This document shows positions 8,525-18,407 of a DNA stretch of 64,000 nucleotides, one piece after another. Under the pieces are notes generated by a model that was not told the origin of the DNA, made no database searches, and worked only from the letters and a program-made list of their open reading frames with translations. How positions within the stretch are numbered: position 1 is the stretch's first letter; each line of letters starts with the position of its first letter. Source of the stretch: CAVQND01 sp964653485 (lineage in GTDB: Bacteria > Verrucomicrobiota > Verrucomicrobiia > Limisphaerales > UBA8199); the NCBI GenBank assembly GCA_964653485.1, contig CAZZFF010000017.1:1-64000 (forward strand). The letters are read 5' to 3'. The position numbers and the translations under genes are program-made.

Positions 8525-8683
8525 GATCTTGCCGTGGGAAATATCCCGCGCATCGCAATGCTTGCAAGCGGAACCTGGGTCAATCTGACTTTTTGGTAGC
8601 GGTTTGCGGCTTCCAATCTTAATCTTGCCCCCGATCTTGATCTGAATGAATCGACCATTCGCCCATAAGAAACTGGAAGTCCC

Positions 8684-10951
8684 ATGACACAACCTACCGA
8701 AACATTCGACCTGCGCCGGCGTCCAAGGGCCGCCGCATGGGCAGCCGCCGCAATCGTCCTGGCGGGCCTGGCAACGGCCCCCTGCGGCGCGGCGGCGGAA
8801 CAAAACCTCCTCAAAAACCCCGGATTCGAGGAGACCGCTCCCGGGACAGACACCCCGCCGGGCTGGGTCACCACGGCCGATAGCGCGGGCAAAGCCGGCC
8901 TCACGGACAAGGAGACCCACGGCGGCCGCAATGCCATTGCCATCCCGGCACAAAGCGCCGTGGAACAGAAGCTCGACTCCGCGGCCGCCGGGGCCTACCT
9001 CGCACGATGCTGGGTCAAGTCCCAATCCGACCAGCTTGTGAGCTTCCTGCTCCAGGATTCCGATAAGCCGTGGACCGGGTACGCCATCAGCGAGACCAAA
9101 GTGCCGCGCGACAAATGGGTGCAATTGGAAAGCTTCTGCGTGCTGGATCAAAGCGGCTCCCTGACTCTCCGGCTGGGGGGGATGTCGAAGGAATTCAACC
9201 TCTACCACGGCACGTCCGGGGAGATGGGCTCGCCCATTATCGCCGATGATTTCGAGTTGATTCGCTGCAAGCCTGAGTCCTCCGCCGAACCCGTGGTATG
9301 GGATGTGAAAATGGAGTCTGGGGCCGCGCTCGATTGGTCCGCCAGAGACCAGTGGTCCCGCGTTGACAGCCCGGGGACCGGCTTTACTGGAACTCCAGTC
9401 ATTCAAGGCCGTCATATTGTGGGCGCCGTGCGCAAGAGCGACGGCGGGCTGATCCTCTACTCGGTGCAGGAAGGAAGGCTCAAGCAGCGATGCGCCATCG
9501 TTCCAGCGCCCGGCTTTTCCGCCTCCAAATGTGCGGTCGTCCACGAGAATGGCCGGAGGGGCATTCGCGTGAGCGCCGAGGCCGGAGACAGTTCCTACAC
9601 CGCCTGGTTCACGGCCAAGGGGCTCGTCCGCGTGGAGTCCAGCCACGTGCCCCGCTTTGAGGTGCGGGATTGCCGCCTGCGCTACGGGCTTCTGCCCTCT
9701 TTTGTCGGAGCCGACCTCTGCTATGCCCCGGCCAGGATGCCGGCCGGCAATCAGTTCAACATCCCCTCGACACAATGGTTTGTGGGGTTGGTCGACGGCA
9801 ACGACGCCATGCTCGTTGCCGCGTGGGAGAGCGATTCCCAGGCGGTCTCCTTGGGCCTGTCGGGTCAAGGGGAAAGCCGGATGATTGAGTCGTTGTCAAT
9901 CGCAACCGGGACAAACGCGTTCTCGCTTTCATTCGTGGAGCACGCCGGTATATGGCACCGGGAAGCGCTGAACGAGGAATGGCTCGGCGAATATACCCCT
10001 ATCGGCTGGGCGCGTCCGTTCCCAGCACGCTGGATGGGCCGTTTCTTCGTGACTCCGGGCGGACATCCCTCCTTCCGCGAGCCTTGCATGGAGTACTCGT
10101 TTCCTATCGCGGATGCCAGGACGAGGATGTGGGGTGTCTGGTTCGAGGACTGGAATCATTATCCTTTTGCCTTCGAGGGGCCTCGCACGATTCTTCATTT
10201 CGAGAAGACCTTCATCCCCAACGGTGAGGCCCTGATCTACTTCCTCGAGCCGGCGGCGGCGGACCTTTTCTCGCCCTCGGAGATTGTCGAGCAGGCCCTG
10301 GGTCCGGAAAAGGCGGCGGCTTTGTTCGACTTTGAGGCCAACCGGGTTAGAAAGCTCAAGTATTCGACTCCAGACCTGCCCTTGTTTGACCGGCCCGTCT
10401 GCGCCACCACCACCCGGCTCTCGAAGATCAAGAAGGAGCAAAAGGCGACCGTCGGAGTGGACCTGGCCACCCACCTGTACGAGTTCATTCGCGAGATTCG
10501 CGGGCGCGTCGATCAATACGGGACCTTTTTCGCCGCGATGCAAACCTACCTCGCCGCCGAGCGCAAAGCGCATCCTGACCTTGGGGCTTACCTCGCCGAA
10601 TTGCAGGGCCTGGTCGCTCAGGCCCAAGCCCAATCCGGTGAAATCTATGCCACGCCCCTTGAGTCGGTACAGAAGAAGGTCGACGCCATGAAGGCGCTCT
10701 TGCGGGAGGGCAAAGGGGATGGGTTCGATTGCGGCGAGCTGGACGTTAGAGACACCGCCGGCTCGCAAGACGACCTTTGCCGCCGCTACAACCGGCTGGT
10801 GCTCAGGCTCGAGCAAACGGCCGCGCTGAAATGTGGGGACTCCCCGGAAAAGGCGGTCATTGCGCTGTACATCCGGGACCAATCCCACGCCGTCCTGCGG
10901 GAACCCACCCGGTGGGAACCGCGCCGCACTTTGTACTTCTTCGAGCCTTAG
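8684..10951 (+). CDS. Large secreted protein with N-terminal CBM4/9-like domain
   Basis: A 755-residue protein with a signal peptide (hydrophobic run about 19-37, GAAAEQ cleavage). Residues 39-195 look like a jelly-roll carbohydrate-binding domain: NLLKNPGFEE start, GAYLARCWVKS, and a closing IIADDFELIRC. The remaining 560 residues contain many aromatic motifs (TQWFVGLVDGND, WGVWFEDWNHYPFAFEG) but match no family I recognise. The C-terminal 150 residues are probably helical. Probably binds or acts on a polysaccharide. It is followed 28 bp later by a SUMF1-like lipoprotein gene on the same strand, so they may be cotranscribed. Confidence 0.75.
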   Translation: MTQPTETFDLRRRPRAAAWAAAAIVLAGLATAPCGAAAEQNLLKNPGFEETAPGTDTPPGWVTTADSAGKAGLTDKETHGGRNAIAIPAQSAVEQKLDSAAAGAYLARCWVKSQSDQLVSFLLQDSDKPWTGYAISETKVPRDKWVQLESFCVLDQSGSLTLRLGGMSKEFNLYHGTSGEMGSPIIADDFELIRCKPESSAEPVVWDVKMESGAALDWSARDQWSRVDSPGTGFTGTPVIQGRHIVGAVRKSDGGLILYSVQEGRLKQRCAIVPAPGFSASKCAVVHENGRRGIRVSAEAGDSSYTAWFTAKGLVRVESSHVPRFEVRDCRLRYGLLPSFVGADLCYAPARMPAGNQFNIPSTQWFVGLVDGNDAMLVAAWESDSQAVSLGLSGQGESRMIESLSIATGTNAFSLSFVEHAGIWHREALNEEWLGEYTPIGWARPFPARWMGRFFVTPGGHPSFREPCMEYSFPIADARTRMWGVWFEDWNHYPFAFEGPRTILHFEKTFIPNGEALIYFLEPAAADLFSPSEIVEQALGPEKAAALFDFEANRVRKLKYSTPDLPLFDRPVCATTTRLSKIKKEQKATVGVDLATHLYEFIREIRGRVDQYGTFFAAMQTYLAAERKAHPDLGAYLAELQGLVAQAQAQSGEIYATPLESVQKKVDAMKALLREGKGDGFDCGELDVRDTAGSQDDLCRRYNRLVLRLEQTAALKCGDSPEKAVIALYIRDQSHAVLREPTRWEPRRTLYFFEP

Positions 10952-10979
10952 TGTTCATGACCACTTAGGAGCCAACGCC

Positions 10980-11828
10980 TTGCCAACAATGTCCCTGAAG
11001 AATCTGTTCGCCGCCGCCCTGGCAACGGGGCTTCTCAGCGGCTGCGGCCACCCAACCAGTGAATCGCAGCCCGCTGGACCTCAAGTCCTCAAAACCGCTT
11101 GCGGGATGGACATGGTCTCCATACCTCCCGGCCAGTTTATCATGGGGTCGAATGACGGCCCCATTGACGCGAAACCGGCGCACCAGGTGAAGGTGGATGG
11201 TTTTTTCATGGATCAATATGAGGTCACGCAGGAGGTCTATCAGGGTGTCACCGGCACAAACCCATCCCGGCGCAAGCATCCCAAGAACCCCGTCGAGCAA
11301 GTTACGTGGTCGGCCGCCGCGAGGTTTTGCAACGTCCGCTCGTTGCGGGAGGGCCTGAAACCCTGCTATGACACCAACAGATGGACATGCGACTTCTCGG
11401 CCAACGGCTACCGTCTGCCCACCGAGGCGGAGTGGGAGTATGCCTGCCGTTCCGGCTCCACCACGGCCTTCTATTTCGGGGACAGTCCTGAAGAGCTGAA
11501 GTCCTTCGCCTGGTTTGAAGGCAATGCCCAGTCCAAACCGCACCCGGCCGCCCAGCGCAAACCCAATGCCTGGGGCCTCTATGACATGGCGGGGAACGTG
11601 TGGGAATGGTGCAACGATTTCTATGGAGCCAAGTACTACCGGGAAAGTCCCCAAGACAATCCACGCGGTCCCGCGCAAGGCGAGAAGCGGGTGCTCAGAG
11701 GCGGGGCATGGTCAAGCAGCGCCGCCAATTGCGCCTCCTGGGTTCGAAACTGCGATGAGGCCGGCCTGACCGACGTGTGCTTGACCATGGATTCAAACGG
11801 GTTCCGGTGCGTTCGCAATCTCCATTGA
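10980..11828 (+). CDS. SUMF1/formylglycine-generating-enzyme family lipoprotein
   Basis: FGE-sulfatase domain protein: VSIPPGQFIMGSND, VTQEVYQGVTG, YRLPTEAEWEYACR, WGLYDMAGNVWEWCNDFY and VLRGGAWSSSA follow each other in the family order. A lipobox (LLSGC) near residue 20 predicts an outer-surface or periplasmic lipoprotein. TTG 10980 lies eight bases after AGGAG (10967-10971) and is preferred; ATG 10989 would be 17 bases away. Most bacterial members are not proven sulfatase activators, and no sulfatase gene is in the window, so the role is open. Confidence 0.88.
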   Translation: MPTMSLKNLFAAALATGLLSGCGHPTSESQPAGPQVLKTACGMDMVSIPPGQFIMGSNDGPIDAKPAHQVKVDGFFMDQYEVTQEVYQGVTGTNPSRRKHPKNPVEQVTWSAAARFCNVRSLREGLKPCYDTNRWTCDFSANGYRLPTEAEWEYACRSGSTTAFYFGDSPEELKSFAWFEGNAQSKPHPAAQRKPNAWGLYDMAGNVWEWCNDFYGAKYYRESPQDNPRGPAQGEKRVLRGGAWSSSAANCASWVRNCDEAGLTDVCLTMDSNGFRCVRNLH

Positions 11829-11887
11829 CCGGTCCCTTGTAGCGGCGTCCCGGCAGGAGCGCCGCCATTCTGTGGACTGTGAACCGC

Positions 11888-12769
11888 CTACGGAGTGCGC
11901 GTCGAATGGTTTTGCAGCCAGAACACGTCCGGGCTGTTGGGAACAGTCACGGTCGCGATCGTGCCCGGGTGGATGAGTTTGCCGGTCTGCCACTTGTGAA
12001 TTTCCGAGTGGCCGTCCCCGAAGCCAAAACCGCCGGCATTATTGTGATAGCTGGCGGGATAGTCGACGATTTCTTCGGAGGAGTTTGGGACACCCGTAAA
12101 ACCGGTCATCTGCACGACAAAGAAACCGTCATTGATGCTGTCCTGACGCTCGTCCAGGAGGACGAAGGTCATCGACGGCCCTGGGTTGACCATGTCGGAG
12201 GTCTTGCGGAAGACCTGCCAGGACTTTTCCGTGCTCCAGTTGTGATAAGTGGGCGGGTCATCTCCATTGCCGCCGACCCAGTTGCTCATGGACATGCTGC
12301 GCGGACGCGGCACACGCACGCCCAGGGGGTTGAGCCCGTATGAGGTATCCGCCGGGCAATGCCAAATGCCATACGAGTGCCCACAATAGGGCATCAGGAG
12401 GCTCTTCCCGATCGTGTTCGTGTAATCCCAGTTGCCCTCAACAGTCGGGGTTGAGTCGTCCAAATCCCAGGGAGACCCCGCCGGGCCCGACCACACGTAA
12501 CTCGATTCGGGTGCGTTGGCGGCGTACGCCCAAAGCAAGGTATCGCGGTTGTCTTCCGCGTACATGCGCCACGCGGTCATGAGTTGCTTCGAGTTGCTCA
12601 TGCACAGGATGCCGTTGGCCCGGCTTTTCGCCTTCGACAGGGCTGGCAGAAGCATCGCCGCCAAAATCGCAATGATGGCGATGACCACCAGCAATTCAAT
12701 CAAGGTAAACCCACTTCGCCCCGGGCGTCCGCCTGCCCGTCTTGGAAACGAACTACGCCAGTCATTCAT
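11888..12769 (-). CDS. Prepilin-type N-terminal methylation protein with H-X9-DG motif
   Basis: Type IV pilin-like/GspG-like secreted protein of 293 residues. The class III leader GFTLIELLVVIAIIAIL has the G/F cleavage site and Glu at +5 and runs into LLPALSKAKSRA. The C-terminal part contains a histidine, nine residues, then DG (YH...FGDGHSEIH), the H-X9-DG signature of Verrucomicrobia/Planctomycetes pseudopilins. These proteins occur in large paralogous sets and are thought to be processed by a prepilin peptidase, with unknown function. Start at ATG 12767-12769. It is followed downstream by the convergent SUMF1 gene. Confidence 0.9.
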   Translation of the reverse strand: MNDWRSSFPRRAGGRPGRSGFTLIELLVVIAIIAILAAMLLPALSKAKSRANGILCMSNSKQLMTAWRMYAEDNRDTLLWAYAANAPESSYVWSGPAGSPWDLDDSTPTVEGNWDYTNTIGKSLLMPYCGHSYGIWHCPADTSYGLNPLGVRVPRPRSMSMSNWVGGNGDDPPTYHNWSTEKSWQVFRKTSDMVNPGPSMTFVLLDERQDSINDGFFVVQMTGFTGVPNSSEEIVDYPASYHNNAGGFGFGDGHSEIHKWQTGKLIHPGTIATVTVPNSPDVFWLQNHSTRTP

Positions 12770-12908
12770 ATCTCACATTTAACTCCCAACCGTTAGCCCG
12801 TGTACAACAGGAATCTTCGGTAGAAAGGTTGGGCGCGCCTCGAGCAAATGTCAAGCTCGATTTCGCCAAAAACCACCAAGAAACCCGACCTTCTGTTGCC
12901 TTTGCGGC

Positions 12909-15900
12909 TCACTGGGCGGTAACCGCTGTCACGGCCAGCAACGCCGGGACGCCGCGGGCCTTGTCCTTGCCGTAAATCAGGTCGACAGACTGTATCTCCA
13001 CGCCGGGGCGGGGATTGTTCCATTGCTTTGCATAGACCACGGCGCTTTGGTCCGAGTCATCGAACTTGCCGGTCCAGGCGATTTGCGCTCCGGGGAGGTC
13101 TCTGGGTTCCTGCTGTTGAAAGTGGTCGATATCGATTTCACAAAGAATGGGGGCTTCGGCCGCTTGGCCATCGGCGTAGTGGATGACGTAACGGCAGAGC
13201 TCGAAACGCTTCTTCTCCCCGCGCTCCCGGTCGTCCATCCGGCGGTCCAGGCGCGCGGTGTGGAGGAAGAAAAGGGCGTCCGCCTTGGTGTTGATCGGGA
13301 TGCCGAGGATTTCGTCGGGCAGGTTGCCCGGCACGCCGTTGCCCCCCAGCATGAGGACCTGGGGCACGGGTGAGGTGGGCATTTCATAGACGTTGAATTT
13401 TACCCCGGCCAGGACATGTTCGCCGGGCGGCATTGCCTTCAAGGTGCGGCGCTTGTCACCGAACCACCCACGCTCGTCCTTATAGGTCGTGGCCTTGGTG
13501 TGAATGTCGATAGGGGTGCAGGCAAGGTTGGCGCCTGCGATCACCGTGTTGCCGCCGGAGAAGGGCGCCTTGAGGTTGCTCAACACGCCGGCCAGGATCG
13601 CGCGCTTTTTGTTCTTGTTGACCGGCACGGCCTCGGTTTCCAGGAACTTGAGATTGCAGAGCACCACGCTCCCATTGCCTTTGAGGTATTGGACCATCGC
13701 GCCGATGTTGAGCATCGGCTTGACGGTGGCCCGCCACTGCGGCGAGCGCTGGACCTTCAGATAGATGTTGTCGATGCCGATTAAGGGCCTTTTGGCCGGG
13801 TCCGCGAGCCAACCCACGAGTTGGAGGGTGACGCGGCGGGCCTTGCGCGGCGGGTTCACGGCGAAGGTCTGTGCGTCGCCGTTGGGCTGAAGGTCGTATT
13901 CCACGCGGTCTTTGCCGTCGAAGACCAGCGCGATCTTCGTGGTGGGATTGTAGTTCACCGAGGGGTCGTGCGTGTATTCCTCGATAACTTCCGCCTGGGG
14001 CAAGTCCATGTTGATGTCGAAGGGTTTGCCGTCCTTGGGGTATTCGAAATCGATGATGAGGGGCCAGCCGTCGGAGCCAACAAACCCGTTGACGATGTTG
14101 TCGTAGCTGGGGAAATCGCTCCTGGCAAACGGCGCGAGGTCGTCGAGGTCCACCACGAAGCTGAAGATGTCCGAGGCCACATACTCGTCCGCGGTCCAGC
14201 CGAACATCCGCTTGCCGGAGAGCATCACGATGTCGCCGGTGGTCAGGCCGGCGGTGAGCGGGTTGCGCGGGGTGGAAAAGGTGACACGCTCGCGCCTGAA
14301 CGGACGAATAACGTGGTCGACGCCGACGATGCGGTTGTAGTCGGCGAGACCTTCCGGCGTGAGACCGCAGAGCAACAATGTCCCGCCGCGCTGCCAGAAG
14401 GACTCGAGCGCGCCGGGATTCCCGGCCAGGAGTTTCAAGTTGGCGGGCGTGGCGGAGACAAGGGCGATCCTCCGTTCGGCGTCCTTGATGGCGGCGAGGG
14501 CGTCGGCCGCCGCGGCATACTGCAGCCCAATCGCATCGACGGCTTTGCCCAACTGCTCGTCCGCGATGACGGCGGCGACGCCGGCGTGTTCCAGCTTGTA
14601 GGTGGCGGCGCAGTGAATGAGGTTGAGCAGCAGGCGCTGGGCCACCGGGTTCGCCCCGAGCCTGCTCCCAACGTCCAGTTGGCAAAGATACATCACGCCG
14701 CGGCCCACGGGCACCTCAACCAGGGCCGAGTATTCGAGCCGGGGGCCGCATTGGACGAGGCTCCTGGCGCCCCGTGTGGGCTTGGCATAGGCGTTGCGGA
14801 ACACGAGGTCGCTGTCTGTCCGGGCCGGCCCGGTTTGCCCGGATTGCGCGGCGGGCGGGTCCGCGGCCCAGGTGAAGAGGTCTTTGTCCGCCAACCCACG
14901 CAACGCCGGATGCGAGGCGTCCTCGATAAACGCGGTGCGGCCCTCGGCGGTGGGAACCTCGGCGCCGAAGTCGTTCTTCTTTGCGCGCGGAGCTAGGTCC
15001 ATCTCGGCGGGGATGGCTTGGTATCGCAGCGGGTGAGCCTGGTCGAGAACCACAATCGCACGGCCTTCGGATGCCAGGACCGCCAACCGGGTCGAGGTGC
15101 TTTCCTTGGCCTCGATGGCGTCGCGTCCGACCACGAGCACCTTGGCGCCGGCGGGAACGGTGTCGAGTGATTGGACCGTCGCGGACGGCACCCCTGCCCT
15201 TTTGAGGAATGCTGCGGTCTGGCCGGCGGGATCGAACACCGCGACCGTGCCGGCCTCGAGTTTCTCCGCCCCCGGTTCGGGCAGGACGGACACCGCCTTG
15301 ACGTCACGATAGATTTCTTTTCCGCCCGCGCTCAGGACGAGGCTCAACTCGCCTTCCTGGCGCGCGGTGACCGATGGCATCGGCAACTCCTCGTCGAACT
15401 TCTCCGCCGTACCGGGGCCGACGTGATGCACGGAGGTTTTCGCGTAAGCCTCTTTTCCCTGGACTGTGAGCCTGCGGCTAAAGGTCATCGGGTCCGGGTA
15501 TTGGGTGTCGTTGAAGATGCCGAACGTGCGGTTGACTTTTTGGGACGCTCCGAACGTCCAGTCCCACTGCCGCACCAGCACGGCGCGCGGGTTGCCGGCC
15601 CCCCGTTGTCTCGGGCCGCCTTCATCTCCCAGCCACAAGTGCCAGGCGGCGTAGTGGCCGCCCCAGCGGTAGCCTTCGGTCAACATCCGGCAGCAGGTGG
15701 CGATGGCGTCCCGAGTGGCGGCCTTGCCTTGAAAAGCGGCCTCGCCGCCCCACATCGCGTAATCGGCGGGGTTGACACCCGAGGCGAAGAAGTCCTCGCC
15801 GATGAACCGGGGCCGCTGCTCGTCCCATCTCCAGCGTCCGCGCCCGCCCCCTTCGGGAAAGGGTTCGTACGCGAGGTCCGGGTACCGGCCATCGAGGGTT

Positions 15901-18050
15901 GCGACGTAGTGGTCCCCTGCGACGCCGAGCGTGTTTTTCCGCATCGCGCCGCCGCCGTCGGTCATGGCCGGGCGGGTCGGGTCCGCCGCCCGGACGGCGT
16001 CGTGTGTTTGGGTAATCTCTTCTTCATAGCGGTCCATGTTCGGCGAGTTGCCGAGGAGATTAACGAGGTTGATGAAGGCGAACTCGTTTTCCAGCGACCA
16101 AATCTGGATGGACGGGTGGTTGCGCTCGCCCTTGACCTGGGCGACGCATTGCTGGCGCCAGTTCTTCATGAGAGCAAGTTTGAGCTCGGAGCCGCCCTGC
16201 TGACGGCGCGTCTCCGCGTCGCCCTCGCTGAACTGGTAGCCGATGGTTTCCCCGTCGAGAGTGGCGTTGCGGCGCACGACGACGCCGTTGCGATCACAGA
16301 AATCCAGCGCGTCTTGCGGTTCCAGGCCCAGCCAGCGGCAGTCGCGGTCCGCCTGACCGGCGGTGCCCATGCGGGTGGTGCGCTGGTAAGTGCGCTTGTA
16401 GGCGGCCAGCCAATCCTTGGCGGACCGATGCTCGCCGATGAGATCGGCCCACAGATGCCAAACCACCCCGTTGAGTGTGAACTGGGTTCCTTGGCACCGC
16501 CATTCGCGGAAGCCAAAGAGCGTTTCCTTCACGTCAGCGGGAGCGCCGTCAACAAACACCGTCGTGCGCAACCGGTAAAGATTCGGCGTATCCGGCCACC
16601 AGAGCTTGGGATCGGTCCAGTCATCGGAGAGCGTGACGGCTTGGGTCCGGCCCGCGGCAACCGTGAAGGGCTTGGGCTTGAAAACGCGTTGCGGTTGGCC
16701 GGTGGCGTCGTCCACCGCTTCCCATCGCACCTCGCCGGCGGCTTCCTTGTCCGTGGTGTTGTTCAGCAGGACATCGGCATCGAGCCGCTTCCGCGCCACG
16801 GAGGGCTTCACAAAAACGTCGGCGGAATACACGCCGCTGCCCGCGGCCACGAAGGCCGGCGTGGCGAGAATGCCTGATTGCGGGCAATTCCACACCGGGT
16901 AGTCCATGTCCTGGAAGCCCTGGGTGAACAAGCTCACCGGGTAGTTGAAGGTCTTGCGCAGCTTCAACGGGCGTTTCGGGTCGGCGGAGCGCCCATACCA
17001 TGCGTCGCGGATGCCCACCTGGATTTCGTTGGTCTGTCCGGGCTTGACGCCCTTGGTGATGTCCACCTGGAACGGCGCGAACGGGTTCCTCTCGAAACCG
17101 CAATAGACGCCGTTGACATAGACCGTCGTGTTGAGGTTATTGCAAGGGAAGTCGAGGCAGAAGGCGCGGCCGGCCATGGAGTCGGGCACGGCGACGCGCG
17201 CGCGATACCAAACACGATGGGCGAAGAGGAGGTCTTGCCTCAGCGTGTTCTTGTCGCCCGGTACGGTCACGGCCCGCCACACGGGGTCTTTGGGCAGCTC
17301 CCGGATAGGCTCGGCGACCTCACCGGGCATTTGCTCGTCATCACGCGCAATTTCCCAAGTCCCTCCCAGTTTCACACTGGCGCGCTCCGCAGGCCCGGCT
17401 TCGGGCACCCGGAACACCACTTTGCCTGCCGCCTCGTCGACGGCATCGCGGCCGGACTCGCCCGGCTTGTATTTCGAGTTGGGATGAAAGGGGCCCTCGT
17501 GCAGGCAAATGGCATCCGAGGCGTAGAGCACCCGTTGCCACTTTCCCTTGTCGTCCCTGGTTTTCGGCAGGCGGATTTGGAGACGATGGTCCCCCGCGCG
17601 CACGTCCTCCTCGCCCAGCTTCAGCCACGACACCTCGCACCAAAAGCCCATTTCCATCAGGCCGGTCGTCAGGTCGTCTGGCAACGCTTTTTTCCACTCG
17701 CCTTCATCGATGCGCCACTCGAACGCCGACCGGGCGAACTCGAACCCGACGCGGTTCCAGACTTCGTAGCGGGCCGTCTTGGGGCTTTGAAACGGGTATT
17801 CCAGGAGGATACCTTGATCCGGGACCTCCTTTTCGATCTTGTCCTCCTCCACGCTGATATGCAGCCAATTCCCGCCGGAGAGAAAACGCGGTCGTCCCCA
17901 GTCGCCGATGGCGGCCTTGAAACTGGTCCTGGCTGATTCGCCTTCAAGCCAGACATAGGCGGGAAGGGCGGCGCGGGCACAAAAGCACAGGCCCGCCAGC
18001 GCCCACAACGCCAGCAGGCACTTCAATGGAGATACACGGTTCGGGTTCAT
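12909..18050 (-). CDS. Giant secreted glycoside hydrolase family 2 protein
   Basis: A 1713-residue protein with a signal peptide (residues 1-28). Residues 30-190 look like a carbohydrate-binding beta-sandwich. GH2 sugar-binding domain: 225-400 (GGTWEIARDD, WYRARVAVPD). Immunoglobulin-like domain: 410-515. TIM barrel: about 515-850, with acid/base E656 in WSLENE and likely nucleophile E752 in FIGEDFF. Residues 900-1713 are an extra half containing GATase/ThuA-like segments (MYLCQLDVGSRLGANPVA, GGTLLLCGLTPEG) and a carbohydrate-binding-like stretch. GH2 enzymes cleave beta-galactosides, beta-mannosides or beta-glucuronides; the substrate is not readable here. No obvious operon partner. Confidence 0.88.
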   Translation of the reverse strand: MNPNRVSPLKCLLALWALAGLCFCARAALPAYVWLEGESARTSFKAAIGDWGRPRFLSGGNWLHISVEEDKIEKEVPDQGILLEYPFQSPKTARYEVWNRVGFEFARSAFEWRIDEGEWKKALPDDLTTGLMEMGFWCEVSWLKLGEEDVRAGDHRLQIRLPKTRDDKGKWQRVLYASDAICLHEGPFHPNSKYKPGESGRDAVDEAAGKVVFRVPEAGPAERASVKLGGTWEIARDDEQMPGEVAEPIRELPKDPVWRAVTVPGDKNTLRQDLLFAHRVWYRARVAVPDSMAGRAFCLDFPCNNLNTTVYVNGVYCGFERNPFAPFQVDITKGVKPGQTNEIQVGIRDAWYGRSADPKRPLKLRKTFNYPVSLFTQGFQDMDYPVWNCPQSGILATPAFVAAGSGVYSADVFVKPSVARKRLDADVLLNNTTDKEAAGEVRWEAVDDATGQPQRVFKPKPFTVAAGRTQAVTLSDDWTDPKLWWPDTPNLYRLRTTVFVDGAPADVKETLFGFREWRCQGTQFTLNGVVWHLWADLIGEHRSAKDWLAAYKRTYQRTTRMGTAGQADRDCRWLGLEPQDALDFCDRNGVVVRRNATLDGETIGYQFSEGDAETRRQQGGSELKLALMKNWRQQCVAQVKGERNHPSIQIWSLENEFAFINLVNLLGNSPNMDRYEEEITQTHDAVRAADPTRPAMTDGGGAMRKNTLGVAGDHYVATLDGRYPDLAYEPFPEGGGRGRWRWDEQRPRFIGEDFFASGVNPADYAMWGGEAAFQGKAATRDAIATCCRMLTEGYRWGGHYAAWHLWLGDEGGPRQRGAGNPRAVLVRQWDWTFGASQKVNRTFGIFNDTQYPDPMTFSRRLTVQGKEAYAKTSVHHVGPGTAEKFDEELPMPSVTARQEGELSLVLSAGGKEIYRDVKAVSVLPEPGAEKLEAGTVAVFDPAGQTAAFLKRAGVPSATVQSLDTVPAGAKVLVVGRDAIEAKESTSTRLAVLASEGRAIVVLDQAHPLRYQAIPAEMDLAPRAKKNDFGAEVPTAEGRTAFIEDASHPALRGLADKDLFTWAADPPAAQSGQTGPARTDSDLVFRNAYAKPTRGARSLVQCGPRLEYSALVEVPVGRGVMYLCQLDVGSRLGANPVAQRLLLNLIHCAATYKLEHAGVAAVIADEQLGKAVDAIGLQYAAAADALAAIKDAERRIALVSATPANLKLLAGNPGALESFWQRGGTLLLCGLTPEGLADYNRIVGVDHVIRPFRRERVTFSTPRNPLTAGLTTGDIVMLSGKRMFGWTADEYVASDIFSFVVDLDDLAPFARSDFPSYDNIVNGFVGSDGWPLIIDFEYPKDGKPFDINMDLPQAEVIEEYTHDPSVNYNPTTKIALVFDGKDRVEYDLQPNGDAQTFAVNPPRKARRVTLQLVGWLADPAKRPLIGIDNIYLKVQRSPQWRATVKPMLNIGAMVQYLKGNGSVVLCNLKFLETEAVPVNKNKKRAILAGVLSNLKAPFSGGNTVIAGANLACTPIDIHTKATTYKDERGWFGDKRRTLKAMPPGEHVLAGVKFNVYEMPTSPVPQVLMLGGNGVPGNLPDEILGIPINTKADALFFLHTARLDRRMDDRERGEKKRFELCRYVIHYADGQAAEAPILCEIDIDHFQQQEPRDLPGAQIAWTGKFDDSDQSAVVYAKQWNNPRPGVEIQSVDLIYGKDKARGVPALLAVTAVTAQ

Positions 18051-18182
18051 CGGATCGTCACGGGGCGACTTTAGCCGAGGGACCCTGGGTTGGCCACATT
18101 ACATTCGGCTCACCCGTTTCAAAGCCGCGGCGTGGGTGACCAGCCTTGCGATTGGATGCGGGCGCTGTAATATTGAACCGAC

Positions 18183-18407
18183 ATGGCAACCACATCGCAA
18201 GAGACTCCACGCATCCCCCACGATTGGCTGGGGGAGTTTGAGGCGGCTGCCCGCCGCCCTCTGAAAACGCGGTTCCGATATTCCTTCATTCATACATACA
18301 AGCCCGTGCTCGATGACGAACCGTTCCGCGCTTTTGCGACCACGGAGGATTACCGCCGGTGGTGCGAAGCCAACCTTCCCGATTGGCTGGGGTATGGGCG
18401 CGTTTGA
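18183..18407 (+). CDS. Small protein preceding a nucleotidyltransferase
   Basis: A 74-residue, soluble, aromatic-rich protein (FRYSFIHTYKPVLDD, DYRRWCEANLPDWLGYGRV). Its last 14 bp overlap the ATG of the nucleotidyltransferase gene, so the two are probably translationally coupled. I do not recognise a named family. The pairing of a small upstream protein with a short nucleotidyltransferase recalls toxin-antitoxin or MNT-type pairs, but that is inference only. Confidence 0.6.
   Translation: MATTSQETPRIPHDWLGEFEAAARRPLKTRFRYSFIHTYKPVLDDEPFRAFATTEDYRRWCEANLPDWLGYGRV

Noticed and set aside
8525..9868. Long minus-strand frame continuing upstream of the DUF4159 gene
   Set aside because: It is a high-GC antisense shadow of the 8684-10951 gene; the signal peptide fixes the start at 8524.
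14681..16877. Long plus-strand ORFs inside the GH2 gene
   Set aside because: They are opposite-strand shadows with no ribosome site and no recognisable domain; the GH2 motifs on the minus strand are decisive.
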